Source: Gammaproteobacteria bacterium
GTDB taxonomy: Bacteria > Pseudomonadota > Gammaproteobacteria > Pseudomonadales > Azotimanducaceae
Length of the DNA: 64,000 nt
Assembly (NCBI GenBank): GCA_026706665.1
Contig: JAPOYI010000031.1
Location: forward strand, 32,071-96,070
Reading direction: 5' to 3'
Positions within the stretch are counted from its first letter, which is position 1. Every line of letters begins with the position of its first letter. The translations under genes and the position numbers were made by a program. The notes under the pieces were generated by a model. That model searched no databases, was not told the origin of the DNA, and saw only the letters and a program-made list of their open reading frames with translations. Below, in pieces: positions 9,858 through 18,835 of this stretch.

Positions 9858-11345
9858 TCAAACCAATCTCCGCCGGTCGTTGGAGGAAGGTATCGCCATG
9901 GACTCCCGGTACTTTGCGACGGTTCGGCGCGCCACTGCTATGTTGCGTTCGCGAAGCATGGACGCAATCCTGCTGTCGCTCAATGGCCTGTTCGGATTCT
10001 CCTCGCCGACGTATCGCCTGATGAGTGCGCGGATAGCGGTGCTGGACACTTCTCCCCCGGTCGCGGTGCCGACATGGCTTGAGAAAAAGTACTTGAGCTC
10101 GAAGATTCCGCGCGGTGTCCGCATGTACTTGCGAGTCGTAACGCGCGAAATCGTCGACTCGTGCATCCCCACGGCATTCGCGATGTCCGCGAGGACGAGG
10201 GGTTTCATCGCCTCTTCGCCATGGTCGAGGAAACCGCGCTGGCGCTCGACGATCTGGGTCGCGACCTTGAGCAGCGTTTCATTGCGGTTCCTCAAGCTCT
10301 TCAGAAACCAGCGGGCATCCTGCAGGTTGTTGCGCAGAAACGCGTTGTCGGCGCTCGAATCCCCACGCCGCACCAGGCTGGCGTATTCGTCGTTGATGCG
10401 TAGCGTCGGCAGGGACTCGGTATTGAGTTCCACCAACCAGCGCCCCCTGTCCCCGTTAAAGTCCTTGCGCACGAACACGTCGGGCTCGATGTACTCGCAA
10501 TCGAAGTCGCCGACCGCCGCACCGGGACGGGGGTTCAGCGATCGGATCAGTTCCATGGCCCGCCTTAGCATGTCCACTTCGAGCCCGGAACCACGCGCGA
10601 GGGCGTTGAGGTCGCCCCGTGCGAGCGTGTCGAAGTGTCGCTCGACCAGCGCGACGGCATCGTCGCGCGAGGGCGTGTCCGCGGGCAACTGGTGGAGTTG
10701 CAAAAGCAGGCACTCGCGCAGATTCCTGGCGCCGACTCCCGCCGGCTCGAACTGCTGCACGCGCGCAAGCACCGCCTCCACGCCCTCGGCGGAAACGTCC
10801 TGCCCACCGAGTGCGCCGGCGATGGATTCGGCGATGTCCTGGAGGTCGACCTGCAGCATCCCGTCGGCATCGATGGCTTCGATGATGGCTGCGGCGACAA
10901 GCTTGTCCCGTGGCGGCATCGGCGAGAGGTTCAGTTGCCACAGGAGATGATCGGCGAGGGATTCGGAAGCGGGGTTGTCGAAGTCCACGCCTTCGGGCAA
11001 GGCAAGCGATGTCGGAGTCGACGCCTGGTAGACGTCATCCCAGCTCGTGTCGACCGGGAGTTCGTCGGGAATGCCCAGATCTTCGATTGAGCCATCGTTT
11101 TCGACGTCACCTTCCGGCGCGGATTCTTCGCGGCGTTCCCATTCGGGATCGCTCCCGAGATCTTCCGTCGCGATGTCGCCGAGGCCGTCGTCTTCGGCCA
11201 GTTCGAGCATTGGATTCGTTTCGAGGGCTTCGCGTATCTCGAGGTTCAGTTCCATGGACGAGAGTTGCATCAGGCGAATCGCCTGCTGCAACTGCGGCGT
11301 CATCTTCATCTGCTGGCCGAACCTGAGCGAAAGGGACTGTTTCAT
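9858..11345 (-). CDS. rpoN: RNA polymerase sigma-54 factor
   Basis: 495 residues from the ATG at 11345. The N-terminal glutamine-rich activator-interaction region (LRFGQQMKMTPQLQQAIRLM) is followed by an acidic linker, the core-binding domain, the HTH and the C-terminal RpoN box ARRTVAKYRE that reads the -24 promoter element. The ORF track starts 25 codons upstream in repeat-derived sequence, and the family N-terminus MKQSLSLRFGQQ favours 11345. RpoN directs transcription of nitrogen, motility and pilus genes with AAA+ activators. It is downstream of lptB, as is usual. Confidence 0.96.
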   Translation of the reverse strand: MKQSLSLRFGQQMKMTPQLQQAIRLMQLSSMELNLEIREALETNPMLELAEDDGLGDIATEDLGSDPEWERREESAPEGDVENDGSIEDLGIPDELPVDTSWDDVYQASTPTSLALPEGVDFDNPASESLADHLLWQLNLSPMPPRDKLVAAAIIEAIDADGMLQVDLQDIAESIAGALGGQDVSAEGVEAVLARVQQFEPAGVGARNLRECLLLQLHQLPADTPSRDDAVALVERHFDTLARGDLNALARGSGLEVDMLRRAMELIRSLNPRPGAAVGDFDCEYIEPDVFVRKDFNGDRGRWLVELNTESLPTLRINDEYASLVRRGDSSADNAFLRNNLQDARWFLKSLRNRNETLLKVATQIVERQRGFLDHGEEAMKPLVLADIANAVGMHESTISRVTTRKYMRTPRGIFELKYFFSSHVGTATGGEVSSTAIRALIRRYVGEENPNRPLSDSRIASMLRERNIAVARRTVAKYRESMAIPSSNDRRRLV

Positions 11346-11418
11346 TCGGCGTTCAGCGGTTGTTCCATGGACGGCGAGCGGGGACGGGCCACAGGTGGCG
11401 GCAGAGGGCGCGGCTTGC

Positions 11419-11507
11419 ATGGAAGTACGCCTCCGCCGCCGGGGTGACGGCTAGCACTTTCTCACGCGTCAGCGGTGGGGGAACCTTCCCCGGCTGAGGG
11501 CTCCCGG
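11419..11507 (+). repeat. Family-1 dispersed palindromic repeat (5' two-thirds)
   Basis: Fills the gap between the rpoN start and the lptB stop. It begins ATGGAAGTACGCCTCCGCC, continues with the CACGCGTCAGCGGT block, and ends near CCCCGGCTGAGGGCTCCC. GGAAGT near the start pairs with ACTTTC further on, and GGGGAACCTTCCCC is a second stem. The third (GCGAGGGG) hairpin seen in other copies is missing. Confidence 0.85.
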
Positions 11508-12269
11508 TCACAGTTCGAACCGTTCTCCAAGGTATACGCTTCTCACGGTCTCGTCGGATAGTATGGCGTCGGCATCGCCGGCCGCAATAACGTGCCCGTC
11601 GTTTACGATGTAGGCGCGATCGCAGATGTCGAGTGTTTCCCTGACGTTGTGGTCGGTGATGAGGACGCCGATCCGGCGCTCCGCAAGGTCACGGATCTCG
11701 TCCTTGATGTCGGCAACGGAGATCGGGTCGACGCCGGAAAAGGGTTCGTCAAGCAGCATGAATGCGGGCTCCGCCGCGAGCGCCCGGGCGATCTCGACGC
11801 GGCGGCGCTCTCCTCCGGACAACTGTTCGCCCCTGGCGGCCTGGACGTCCGTCAGGCGAAACTCGTCCAGCAGGCGATCTACGAGCTGTCGCCGCGCCTG
11901 GCGGTCCAGATCACCTCGCAGTTCCACGACCGCCCTCAAGTTGTCCTTCACGGACAGCTTTCTGAACACGCTCGCTTCCTGTGGCAGGTAACCGATGCCG
12001 GCGCGCGCCCTCGCGTGCATCGGGGCACGGCTCAGGTCCGTCCCGTCGAGGAGGATCGACCCGGCGTCCATCCGGACCAATCCGACGATCATGTAGAAGC
12101 AGGTTGTTTTTCCTGCACCGTTCGGCCCGAGTAGCCCGACGATCTCTCCACTGGACAGGGCAATGTCCAGACCTTCGACGACGGTGCGGCCGCGATAGCG
12201 CTTTGTCAGGTTGGTTGCGGCGAGTCGGGAACTGCCGCCTGAACCGTGGTCGGGGGGGGACGTGGACAC
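11508..12269 (-). CDS. lptB: LPS export ABC transporter ATPase LptB
   Basis: 253 residues. Walker A is GPNGAGKTT, signature [10 protein letters not shown] and Walker [29 protein letters not shown] is a segment typical of LptB. It powers LptB2FG extraction of LPS from the inner membrane in the Lpt bridge. Immediately downstream of lptA in the order kdsC-lptC-lptA-lptB-rpoN. The stop codon abuts a family-1 repeat. Confidence 0.96.
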   Translation of the reverse strand: MSTSPPDHGSGGSSRLAATNLTKRYRGRTVVEGLDIALSSGEIVGLLGPNGAGKTTCFYMIVGLVRMDAGSILLDGTDLSRAPMHARARAGIGYLPQEASVFRKLSVKDNLRAVVELRGDLDRQARRQLVDRLLDEFRLTDVQAARGEQLSGGERRRVEIARALAAEPAFMLLDEPFSGVDPISVADIKDEIRDLAERRIGVLITDHNVRETLDICDRAYIVNDGHVIAAGDADAILSDETVRSVYLGERFEL

Positions 12270-12272
12270 GCG

Positions 12273-12953
12273 TTACGGGCTGTTTTCTTGCGAGGGGTAC
12301 CCCCTCGCGCTCCCCGGCTGAATGATCATTTCGACGCCTTCGTGCTCGCCGGTGGCTACCACTTTGCCCTGGCGGATGTCGTATGTGATGACGTCGCCGC
12401 GGAACTCGTCGCTGTCGCGGGTGAGGAAGGCGCGTCCGATCAGCTCGATGCGCGCATCGGCCGGGCGATAGACGATATTGGACGCGCGGGCCTCGATGAA
12501 TCCTGCGCCGGGTCCCGCCTGCTGCCGGTAGTGGGCGGGGTCACCCCGCGCGTCCATCAGGGTGATCCGGTCGCCCTCGCTCTCGATGACCACCCGGTCC
12601 GCCGTTAGGCGCATCGACCCCTGGCCGATTTGCACGGAACCCGTGGCCACCACCCGTTTGGCCGGGGAGTCAGCAGATGCGCCGTCGGCCGTGGAAGACG
12701 AGAGCCCGCCGACGAGAAGATCGCCCTCCACGTTGTCGGCGCGGAAATGAATCGGTTCATCGGCGTCGTCCGGCAGGGCATGCACCTCTGCCGTGAACCC
12801 TCCCGGGGACCCTCCCGGGGACCCGAAAAGCAGTAGGGCGCACAGGAGAGGTCCGCGCCGTGCAGAAGACGCCGGTGGTTTCAGGGAATCCGTCAGTCTG
12901 GCTCGATAACGCCGTGGACCTGTCGGCCCGGTCCCGATAGCAGCTTCATCCAT
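12273..12953 (-). CDS. lptA: LPS transport periplasmic protein LptA
   Basis: Up to 226 residues. A hydrophobic signal region (LLCALLLFG) and a beta-jellyroll LptA/OstA domain are visible (IHFRADNVEG, VVATGSVQIGQGSMRLTADRVVIESEG, ARIELIGRAFLTRDSDEFRGDVITYD). LptA forms the periplasmic filament that carries LPS from LptC to LptD. The start is uncertain: ATG 12953 overlaps lptC by 61 bp, and a CTG at 12896 overlapping the lptC stop (CTGA) would give a more normal signal peptide. A small tandem GGGACCCTCCC repeat encodes GSPGGSPGG. The last ~10 codons appear to be read from a family-1 repeat fragment. Confidence 0.85.
   Translation of the reverse strand: MDEAAIGTGPTGPRRYRARLTDSLKPPASSARRGPLLCALLLFGSPGGSPGGFTAEVHALPDDADEPIHFRADNVEGDLLVGGLSSSTADGASADSPAKRVVATGSVQIGQGSMRLTADRVVIESEGDRITLMDARGDPAHYRQQAGPGAGFIEARASNIVYRPADARIELIGRAFLTRDSDEFRGDVITYDIRQGKVVATGEHEGVEMIIQPGSARGYPSQENSP
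12288..12322 (+). repeat. Family-1 repeat fragment at the lptA 3' end
   Basis: Contains the third hairpin of family 1, GCGAGGGGTACCCCCTCGC, followed by GCTCCCCGGCTGAA. It overlaps the last codons of lptA, so it supplies the end of that protein. Confidence 0.7.
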
Positions 12954-13486
12954 CCGCGTTCCATGTCGGCCTCGAATCCCGATGCCGTCGTCTTGCTGCC
13001 GGAAGTCTCGATCATAACAGCTTGGTCCGTGCGGGCGAATTGCCGCGCCGGATAGACATCGAGCACCGCCGTTGTCAGTGCGAACAGGCGTCCGTCGTCG
13101 TGCCGTCTCGTCAGTTCCACGTTATCGCGGAGCAGCAGGTGCTCTTCCGTTTCGACATCGTCGACGACCCGCTCCCGGATCTCCCCGCGCGAGGCGTTTG
13201 CCTCCCAGGGCGGCCCCGACTTCTGGCTCAGGCGGATGACCGGGTTCTCGAAATAGGTGACGCTGCGTTCCTCGAACTGCTTGATCCGGTCGGCCCGGAG
13301 CCGGTAGCGAACACCCCCGTCGGCGCCGTACCTGGTTATGGTCGCACCTTCCATGTAGATGTCGGGTTCATCCGCAAGTTCCGGGGGAAGGGGGGGAGGT
13401 GCCCGTTCGCCGGAATACATGTAGACCAGCGTCAGCACCAACGCGGATATGCCTGCGGCGGCGTATCGGCGAATCACCGGGGCCAC
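12893..13486 (-). CDS. lptC: LPS export protein LptC
   Basis: About 197 residues from a GTG at 13486 that overlaps the end of kdsC by 13 bp. A single N-terminal membrane helix (AAAGISALVLTLVYMYS) is followed by a periplasmic LptC jellyroll (PDIYMEGATITRYGADG, YRLRADRIKQFEE, GEIRERVVDDVE). The longer ORF in the track (to 13726) runs antisense-like through kdsC and is not the real start. LptC anchors the Lpt bridge to LptB2FG and passes LPS to LptA. Confidence 0.9.
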   Translation of the reverse strand: MAPVIRRYAAAGISALVLTLVYMYSGERAPPPLPPELADEPDIYMEGATITRYGADGGVRYRLRADRIKQFEERSVTYFENPVIRLSQKSGPPWEANASRGEIRERVVDDVETEEHLLLRDNVELTRRHDDGRLFALTTAVLDVYPARQFARTDQAVMIETSGSKTTASGFEADMERGWMKLLSGPGRQVHGVIEPD

Positions 13487-14070
13487 GCATCCGCCTCGGC
13501 CAGGGCGGACGCCCAGAGTCCCTTGGCGACCAGGATGAGGTGGCAGATTTCCCGCACCGCGCCGGCGCCGCCGCCGGCCGCAGTGACGTAGTCCGCTCGC
13601 GCGGCGACTTCCGGGTGGGCCTCCCGAACCGACAGCCGCATGCCGACGCGATCGAACAGCGGCAGGTCCGGTATGTCGTCTCCGGCATGGGCCATTCGTT
13701 CCGCCATGATGCCGGACTCGCTGCACAGCCTGCCGAGGGCCGCGGTCTTGTCTTCAACGCCCTGGTAGGCGTGGGCGATACCTAGTTCGGATACGCGTCG
13801 CGCCGTGGCCCCGGAAGAGCGGCCCGAGATGACGGCGACGGGGATGCCCGCCGCCTGGAGCATCTTGATGGCCGCTCCATCCTGCGCGAAAAAAGCCTTC
13901 ATCTCAGCCGCTTTTTCAGCCGCCCCTGCTCCCGCCGACAGGCCTTTGGAATCCGCGTAGTAGATGCGACCGTCCGTCATCACGCCGTCCACATCCAGGA
14001 TCAGCAGGTCGACGTCCCGCGCGAGCGCGAGCGCGGACGCAGGAAAGATCTCGGTCCCGGGGTGTTTCAT
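13474..14070 (-). CDS. kdsC: KDO-8-phosphate phosphatase KdsC
   Basis: 198 residues of the C0-type HAD family. The nucleophile motif is LLILDVDGVMTDG, motif II lies in VAVISGRSS, and the last motif is MAHAGDDIPDL. It removes phosphate from KDO-8-P in LPS inner-core synthesis. Met at 14070 overlaps the antiporter stop (ATGA). Compared with the usual form there are about eleven extra Ala/Gly/Lys residues (SAGAGAAEKAA) between the first beta strand region and LKAF-like sequence. kdsD, the usual upstream neighbour, is not present. Confidence 0.94.
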   Translation of the reverse strand: MKHPGTEIFPASALALARDVDLLILDVDGVMTDGRIYYADSKGLSAGAGAAEKAAEMKAFFAQDGAAIKMLQAAGIPVAVISGRSSGATARRVSELGIAHAYQGVEDKTAALGRLCSESGIMAERMAHAGDDIPDLPLFDRVGMRLSVREAHPEVAARADYVTAAGGGAGAVREICHLILVAKGLWASALAEADAWPR

Positions 14071-15026
14071 GCCTGGGTGTATAGCAGCACGTTGTAGCCG
14101 ATCCAGGCGAGCGCCATGACGCATCCTTCAAAGCGCGTGATGATCGGTCGCGAGCCGAGTCCGTAGGCGAACAGGACGAGCAGCAGGGTCAGCGCGGCCA
14201 TCATCCCGTAGTCCCGCCACAGCACCTGGATATCGAGGCCGACGGGCGCTATCAGTGCCGGCACCGCAAGTACCGCCACGATATTGAGAATGTTGGAGCC
14301 GACGACATTTCCGATGGCGATGTCCGGATGCCCCTTGATGGCCGCGGCGAGGGTTGCCGCGAGTTCCGGGAGACTGGTGCCGATCGCGATCACGGTGAGG
14401 CCGATGATCAGTTCGCTGACGCCGAGATACTCCGCGACCTCAGTGGCCGCCCAGACGAGGGTCTGCGCCGATGCGAGCAGTACGCCGAGGCCGACGATCA
14501 GGTACACGAGCGCACGCCCCATGGGCATGCCCTCGAGTCCTTCCAACTCCTCCTGGATCGCTTCGGGCAACTCAGGTTTCCGGCGCTGCGAGCGCACCAG
14601 GTGATGGATGATCAGGCTTAGTCCGGCCACCAGCAACAGCCCGTCGACCACCCCCAGGTGCAAGTCGTGAAGACACCACAACGCGAGCAGTGTCACGCCG
14701 ATCAGCCAGGGCAGTTCGACTTTCAGCACTGAGGCCGCGAACGGCAGAGGCGCCAGCATCGCAGTGACACCGAGCACCAGCCCGATGTTGGCGATGTTGG
14801 ATCCGATCGCGTTGCCAACTGCCAGGATGGGAGTCCCCTCGATGGCGGCGGCGAGGGCCACCAGGATTTCCGGCGCCGACGTGCCGATGGAGACGACGGT
14901 GAGGCCGATGAGTATCTTCGATGCCCCGAGGTTGTTCGCCGTCGCCGCTGCGCCCGCCACGAATCGGTCCGCACTCCATACCAGAGTGATGAAGCCGACG
15001 ATCAGACCCAGGACGGGAAGCCACAT
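14067..15026 (-). CDS. Calcium/sodium antiporter, CaCA family (YrbG-like)
   Basis: 319 residues, about ten hydrophobic helices arranged as two inverted halves. Each half has the alpha-repeat motifs GTSAPEILVALAAAI with GSNIANIGLVLG, and GTSLPELAATLAAAI with GSNILNIVAVL, which line the ion path. A family-typical acidic loop (EAIQEELEGLEG) separates the halves. An inner-membrane cation exchanger. First gene of the kdsC-lptCAB-rpoN operon, as yrbG is in Enterobacteria. Divergent from the BolA-like gene. Confidence 0.92.
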   Translation of the reverse strand: MWLPVLGLIVGFITLVWSADRFVAGAAATANNLGASKILIGLTVVSIGTSAPEILVALAAAIEGTPILAVGNAIGSNIANIGLVLGVTAMLAPLPFAASVLKVELPWLIGVTLLALWCLHDLHLGVVDGLLLVAGLSLIIHHLVRSQRRKPELPEAIQEELEGLEGMPMGRALVYLIVGLGVLLASAQTLVWAATEVAEYLGVSELIIGLTVIAIGTSLPELAATLAAAIKGHPDIAIGNVVGSNILNIVAVLAVPALIAPVGLDIQVLWRDYGMMAALTLLLVLFAYGLGSRPIITRFEGCVMALAWIGYNVLLYTQA

Positions 15027-15152
15027 AGAGGATTTCGCGGAGTGGTGACCTCAAGCATTGCAACATTGGCACTGTTGCGTCAATCGGGCGGGTCGCCGCT
15101 CGGTCCGGCAACCGTGGACGATGGGTGGACCGTGATAACCTCAACGCCGAAC

Positions 15153-15392
15153 ATGAACGCGCCCGTAGAACAATCGACGCTTGCAGACAGGATCCGCGAT
15201 CACCTCGGTGCGGCCGAGGTCGAGGTCGCCGGCGAGGGGAACCGTTTCGACGTGTTTGTCGCAAGCGCGGCCTTCAGGGGCCTGAGCCGCGTCAGGCAGC
15301 AGCAACTCGTTTACGAGGCCATTGGCGACCTGATCCGCGACGGGACCGTTCACGCGGTTACCATTCGCACCGTAGTCGCGGGCGATCCCTAG
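15153..15392 (+). CDS. BolA/IbaG-family protein
   Basis: 79 residues from the ATG at 15153. DRIRDHLGAAEVEVAGEGNRFDVFVASAAFRGLSRVRQQQLVYEAIGDLI follows the BolA fold with the conserved F-x-G-x-S-x-v-x-R-q-q core and a C-terminal TVHAVTIRTV strand. It probably binds Fe-S clusters with a monothiol glutaredoxin. In many relatives this gene is followed by murA-hisG-hisD; here hisD follows directly, only four bases after the stop, so murA and hisG are missing from the slot. Confidence 0.9.
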   Translation: MNAPVEQSTLADRIRDHLGAAEVEVAGEGNRFDVFVASAAFRGLSRVRQQQLVYEAIGDLIRDGTVHAVTIRTVVAGDP

Positions 15393-15395
15393 TCC

Positions 15396-16700
15396 ATGAT
15401 CAACCGCCTGGACACGGCATCACGCGACTTCGATGATGCGCTGGAAAGGCTTATCCGTTGGGATGATCCGTCCCGGCGCGAAGCCGAGGAATCTGTCGCC
15501 GCAGTGCTGCGGGATGTGCGGGAGCGCGGCGACGCGGCCCTGCTCGACTACACGGCACGATTCGATGGAGTGGCCGCGCCCGCCGTAGACGCGCTGCGGA
15601 TCGACGCCGGGATGCTCTCCGACTGTCGACAGCGCTTGCCCGAACCGCAGGCTGAAGCTCTCGTCACGGCAGCGCGGCGCATCCGGCGCTACCACGAACT
15701 GCAACTCCGGCAAGGTGGAGCATTCGAGTACGAGGACGGTCTGGGCAATCGGCTCGGTCAACGCCTCATGCCGCTTGACCGCGTTGGCGTTTACGTGCCC
15801 GGCGGGCAGGCCGCGTATCCGTCCACGGTCCTGATGACGGTGATTCCCGCGCGGGTGGCGGGCGTTCGCGAGGTGGCAGTCACGGTGCCGGCCCCGAACG
15901 GCGAGCGGAACGAACACGTCCTGGCGGCGCTTGACATCGCCGGCGTGGATGAAGTCTTCGCCATCGGCGGGGCGCAGGCCATCGCGGCCCTGGCCTTCGG
16001 TACCGAGACGGTTGCCAGGGTGGACAAGATCGTCGGTCCCGGGGGCGCCCATGTCGCTGCCGCCAAGCGCCAGGTGTTCGGTCCCGTGGGGATCGACAGC
16101 ATCGCCGGTCCGAGCGAGGTGCTGATCGTTGCCGACGGCAGCGTGCCGGTGCACTGGACGGTGCTCGACATGTTCTCCCAGTCCGAACACGACGCGGCGG
16201 CGCAGGCACTGCTGCTTTGTCCTGATGCCGGCTACCTCGACGCCGTGGCGCACCGGATGGAAGCAGCGCTGCCGGAAATGGCGCGCGCCCGGATCATCGG
16301 GGCCTCGCTCGGCGCCCGGGGCGCGCTGATCAGGACCCGTGACCTCGACGAGGCCGTGGCCATCGCGAACCGCGTCGCGCCGGAACACCTGCAGCTCGCG
16401 GTGGCCGATCCCGAGGCGTTGCTGCCTCGCGTACGAAACGCCGGAGCGATCTTTCTCGGCGGCTATTCCGCGGAAGTATTCGGCGACTACAGCGCGGGAC
16501 CGAGTCATGTGCTGCCGACGTTCGGCACCGCGCGGTACGCCTCGCCCCTGGGCGTCGCAGACTTTCTCAGGCGCAGTTCGGTCATCCGAATCGGTCGCCG
16601 GGGCGTGCCGGAGCTGGCGAGAACCGCAGCCACCATCGCGGAGGTGGAGGGGCTCGGGGCCCACGCCCTGGCGGCGCTGGCGCGACTCGACGAAAGCTGA
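15396..16700 (+). CDS. hisD: Histidinol dehydrogenase
   Basis: 434 residues, full length. Catalytic and zinc ligand regions are FSQSEHDAAAQALLL (Q/H ligands), VAPEHLQL (catalytic Glu-His) and SAGPSHVLPTFGTARYASPLGV. It catalyses the last two steps of histidine synthesis, L-histidinol to L-histidine, with two NAD+. Other his genes normally beside it (hisG upstream, hisC downstream) are not in the window. Confidence 0.97.
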   Translation: MINRLDTASRDFDDALERLIRWDDPSRREAEESVAAVLRDVRERGDAALLDYTARFDGVAAPAVDALRIDAGMLSDCRQRLPEPQAEALVTAARRIRRYHELQLRQGGAFEYEDGLGNRLGQRLMPLDRVGVYVPGGQAAYPSTVLMTVIPARVAGVREVAVTVPAPNGERNEHVLAALDIAGVDEVFAIGGAQAIAALAFGTETVARVDKIVGPGGAHVAAAKRQVFGPVGIDSIAGPSEVLIVADGSVPVHWTVLDMFSQSEHDAAAQALLLCPDAGYLDAVAHRMEAALPEMARARIIGASLGARGALIRTRDLDEAVAIANRVAPEHLQLAVADPEALLPRVRNAGAIFLGGYSAEVFGDYSAGPSHVLPTFGTARYASPLGVADFLRRSSVIRIGRRGVPELARTAATIAEVEGLGAHALAALARLDES

Positions 16701-16711
16701 CGCCGCGCGGC

Positions 16712-17788
16712 ATGTCGCCGGGGGAAGCGCATGACCGGAATATCGTCTCCCGGGGCTTGATCCGGGATTCCGGACAGGCGGAGGCAGTGGCGGCGCTGGA
16801 CGACGTGCACCGGCGTGTCGCGAACGCCGAGACCCCGTTCTGGCCCCGGATTCTGGGACGTCGACGGAACGCCGCACCCACGGGCCTCTACCTGTGGGGC
16901 GGCGTCGGCCGCGGCAAGACCTACCTGATGGACCTGTTCTTCGAGTGCCTGCCATTCGAAGCGAAATACCGGATGCACTTTCACCGTTTCATGCGTCGCG
17001 TGCACGACGACCTCAAATCGCTGGATGGTGTGGCCAACCCGCTTAAGCATGTCGCGGAGCGCATGGCGGGGGAGGGCCGCGTGCTCTGCTTCGACGAATT
17101 CTCGGTTTCGGACATCGGCGATGCAATGATCCTCGGCGAACTGCTGGGGGGCCTGTTCGACCGCGGTGTCACCGTGGTGGCGACGTCGAACACCGAACCG
17201 TCCCGGCTGTATGAGAATGGCCTGCAGCGGCGCCGCTTCCTTCCTGCTATCGAACGCATTCGGTCGCACATGCGGACACTGCACATCGGTGACGGGGTCG
17301 ATTACCGGTTGCAGGTGCTTGCGGCCGACGACACCTACCTTCACCCGGCCTCGGACGAAACGGAACGGCGCCTCGCCTCATCGTTCACCTCCCTTGCGCC
17401 CCGCGGACAGGTGGACTCGTCGATCGAAATCAACGGCCGCCTGATTCCTGCCAGGGGTTCGGGTGACGGCGCCGCCTGGTTCGACTTCCTCGATATCTGC
17501 GGCGGTCCCCGCAGCGCGAACGACTATATCGAGGTCTCACGGGAGTTCCACACGGTCCTGGTAAGCGGCGTACCGCGTTTCGACGCCGGCAGCGAGGACC
17601 TGGCGCGGCGCTTTGTTGCCCTCGTCGACGAGTTCTACGACCGGCGCGTCAATCTCGTGTTGTCGGCCGCCTGCGAAATCGGCCGTCTTTACCGTGGACA
17701 CCGCCTGGAAGTGGAATTCGAGCGCACCCGGAGCCGCCTGCGCGAGATGCGTTCGGCCGATTATCTCGGACGCACCCACAAGCCCTGA
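16712..17788 (+). CDS. zapE: Cell division ATPase ZapE (AFG1 family)
   Basis: 358 residues. Walker A is WGGVGRGKTYLMDLFF and Walker B LCFDEFSVSDIGDAMIL, with sensor region VVATSNTEPSRLYENGLQRRRFLPAI. ZapE associates with the divisome and modulates FtsZ bundling in E. coli. Its position upstream of rplM-rpsI is conserved. Start ATG 16712 lies twelve bases after hisD. Confidence 0.95.
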   Translation: MSPGEAHDRNIVSRGLIRDSGQAEAVAALDDVHRRVANAETPFWPRILGRRRNAAPTGLYLWGGVGRGKTYLMDLFFECLPFEAKYRMHFHRFMRRVHDDLKSLDGVANPLKHVAERMAGEGRVLCFDEFSVSDIGDAMILGELLGGLFDRGVTVVATSNTEPSRLYENGLQRRRFLPAIERIRSHMRTLHIGDGVDYRLQVLAADDTYLHPASDETERRLASSFTSLAPRGQVDSSIEINGRLIPARGSGDGAAWFDFLDICGGPRSANDYIEVSREFHTVLVSGVPRFDAGSEDLARRFVALVDEFYDRRVNLVLSAACEIGRLYRGHRLEVEFERTRSRLREMRSADYLGRTHKP

Positions 17789-17838
17789 GCGCGTATCCCT
17801 GAACCCGCCCGGGAACCCGCCGGGAACGTGCACGTTGG

Positions 17839-17867
17839 TTGCGATTGCGGGGGTCGGCCGGTAAAAT
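17839..17867 (+). promoter_or_regulatory. Sigma-70-type promoter for rplM-rpsI
   Basis: TTGCGA (-35) and TAAAAT (-10) are separated by exactly 17 bases, ending 27 bp before the rplM ATG, in the gap after zapE. The predicted start would be near 17874. No other good promoter lies between zapE and rplM. Confidence 0.7.
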
Positions 17868-17894
17868 CGCGCCTCCGAAATTCAGGCCCTCCGG

Positions 17895-18332
17895 ATGAAG
17901 ACCCTGAGCGCGCGTCCACAGGACGTCCAGCACGACTGGTATGTCGTGGATGCCGAGAATCAGACGCTTGGGCGTTTGGCGGCGGCGGTCGCGCGACGGT
18001 TGCGCGGCAAGCACAAGGCCTCGTATACGCCCCATGTGGATACCGGGGACTACATCGTGGTGGTGAACGCGGAGAAGGTTCGCGTCACGGGCAAGAAGCA
18101 CACCGACAAGGTCTACTACCGGCATAGCGGCTACCCTGGCGGCATCAAGGCGGCACGTTTCGAAGAGATGATTGAGAAGCACCCCGAGAGGGTGATCGAG
18201 AAGGCGGTCAAAGGCATGCTCCCCCGCAATCCGCTCGGCCGGGCCGTACTCCGCAAGCTCAAGGTCTACGCGGGGTCCGAGCACCCCCACTCGGCGCAGC
18301 AGCCGAAGCCGCTGCAGTTGCAGGTCCGATAA
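17895..18332 (+). CDS. rplM: 50S ribosomal protein L13
   Basis: 145 residues, normal length. Signature segments are [38 protein letters not shown] and [21 protein letters not shown]. An early assembly protein of the large subunit. Forms the conserved rplM-rpsI pair; 46 bp to rpsI contain two copies of GGTGGATAGGACT. Confidence 0.98.
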   Translation: MKTLSARPQDVQHDWYVVDAENQTLGRLAAAVARRLRGKHKASYTPHVDTGDYIVVVNAEKVRVTGKKHTDKVYYRHSGYPGGIKAARFEEMIEKHPERVIEKAVKGMLPRNPLGRAVLRKLKVYAGSEHPHSAQQPKPLQLQVR

Positions 18333-18378
18333 GGCTGGTGGATAGGACTGGTGGATAGGACTGGCGGAGAGTAATCGA

Positions 18379-18771
18379 ATGGCAGAGCCTTACAGCTATG
18401 GCACGGGTCGGCGCAAGACGTCCACGGCGCGGGTGTTCATGTCTCCCGGCAACGGCCGCATCATCGTCAACGGTCGGCCCATCGACGAGTACTTTGGTCG
18501 TGAAACAGCCCGCATGATTATCCGGCAGCCGCTGGAGGTGGCCGGCGTCGTGGATCGGTTCGATATCAGGGTTACGGTGAAAGGCGGTGGCGCATCCGGA
18601 CAGGCGGGTGCGATTCGTCACGGCGTGGCGCGCGCATTGGTGGAGTACGACGAGACGATGCGCGCGGATTTGCGCCGAGCGGGTTTCATTACGCGCGATG
18701 CGAGAGAAGTGGAACGCAAGAAGGTGGGCCTGCGCAAGGCCCGCAAGCGTCCGCAGTTCTCCAAGCGTTAG
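18379..18771 (+). CDS. rpsI: 30S ribosomal protein S9
   Basis: 130 residues ending in the universal basic tail [12 protein letters not shown], whose last arginine contacts P-site t[17 protein letters not shown] at the N-terminus and [19 protein letters not shown] in the middle are diagnostic. Downstream of rplM as in most bacteria. Confidence 0.98.
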   Translation: MAEPYSYGTGRRKTSTARVFMSPGNGRIIVNGRPIDEYFGRETARMIIRQPLEVAGVVDRFDIRVTVKGGGASGQAGAIRHGVARALVEYDETMRADLRRAGFITRDAREVERKKVGLRKARKRPQFSKR

Positions 18772-18835
18772 TGCCGTTTCCCGTTATGGGAAAGCAACGC
18801 AACGCGCCGGTTGAGTTGAGGGAGAGGTCTCCTCT

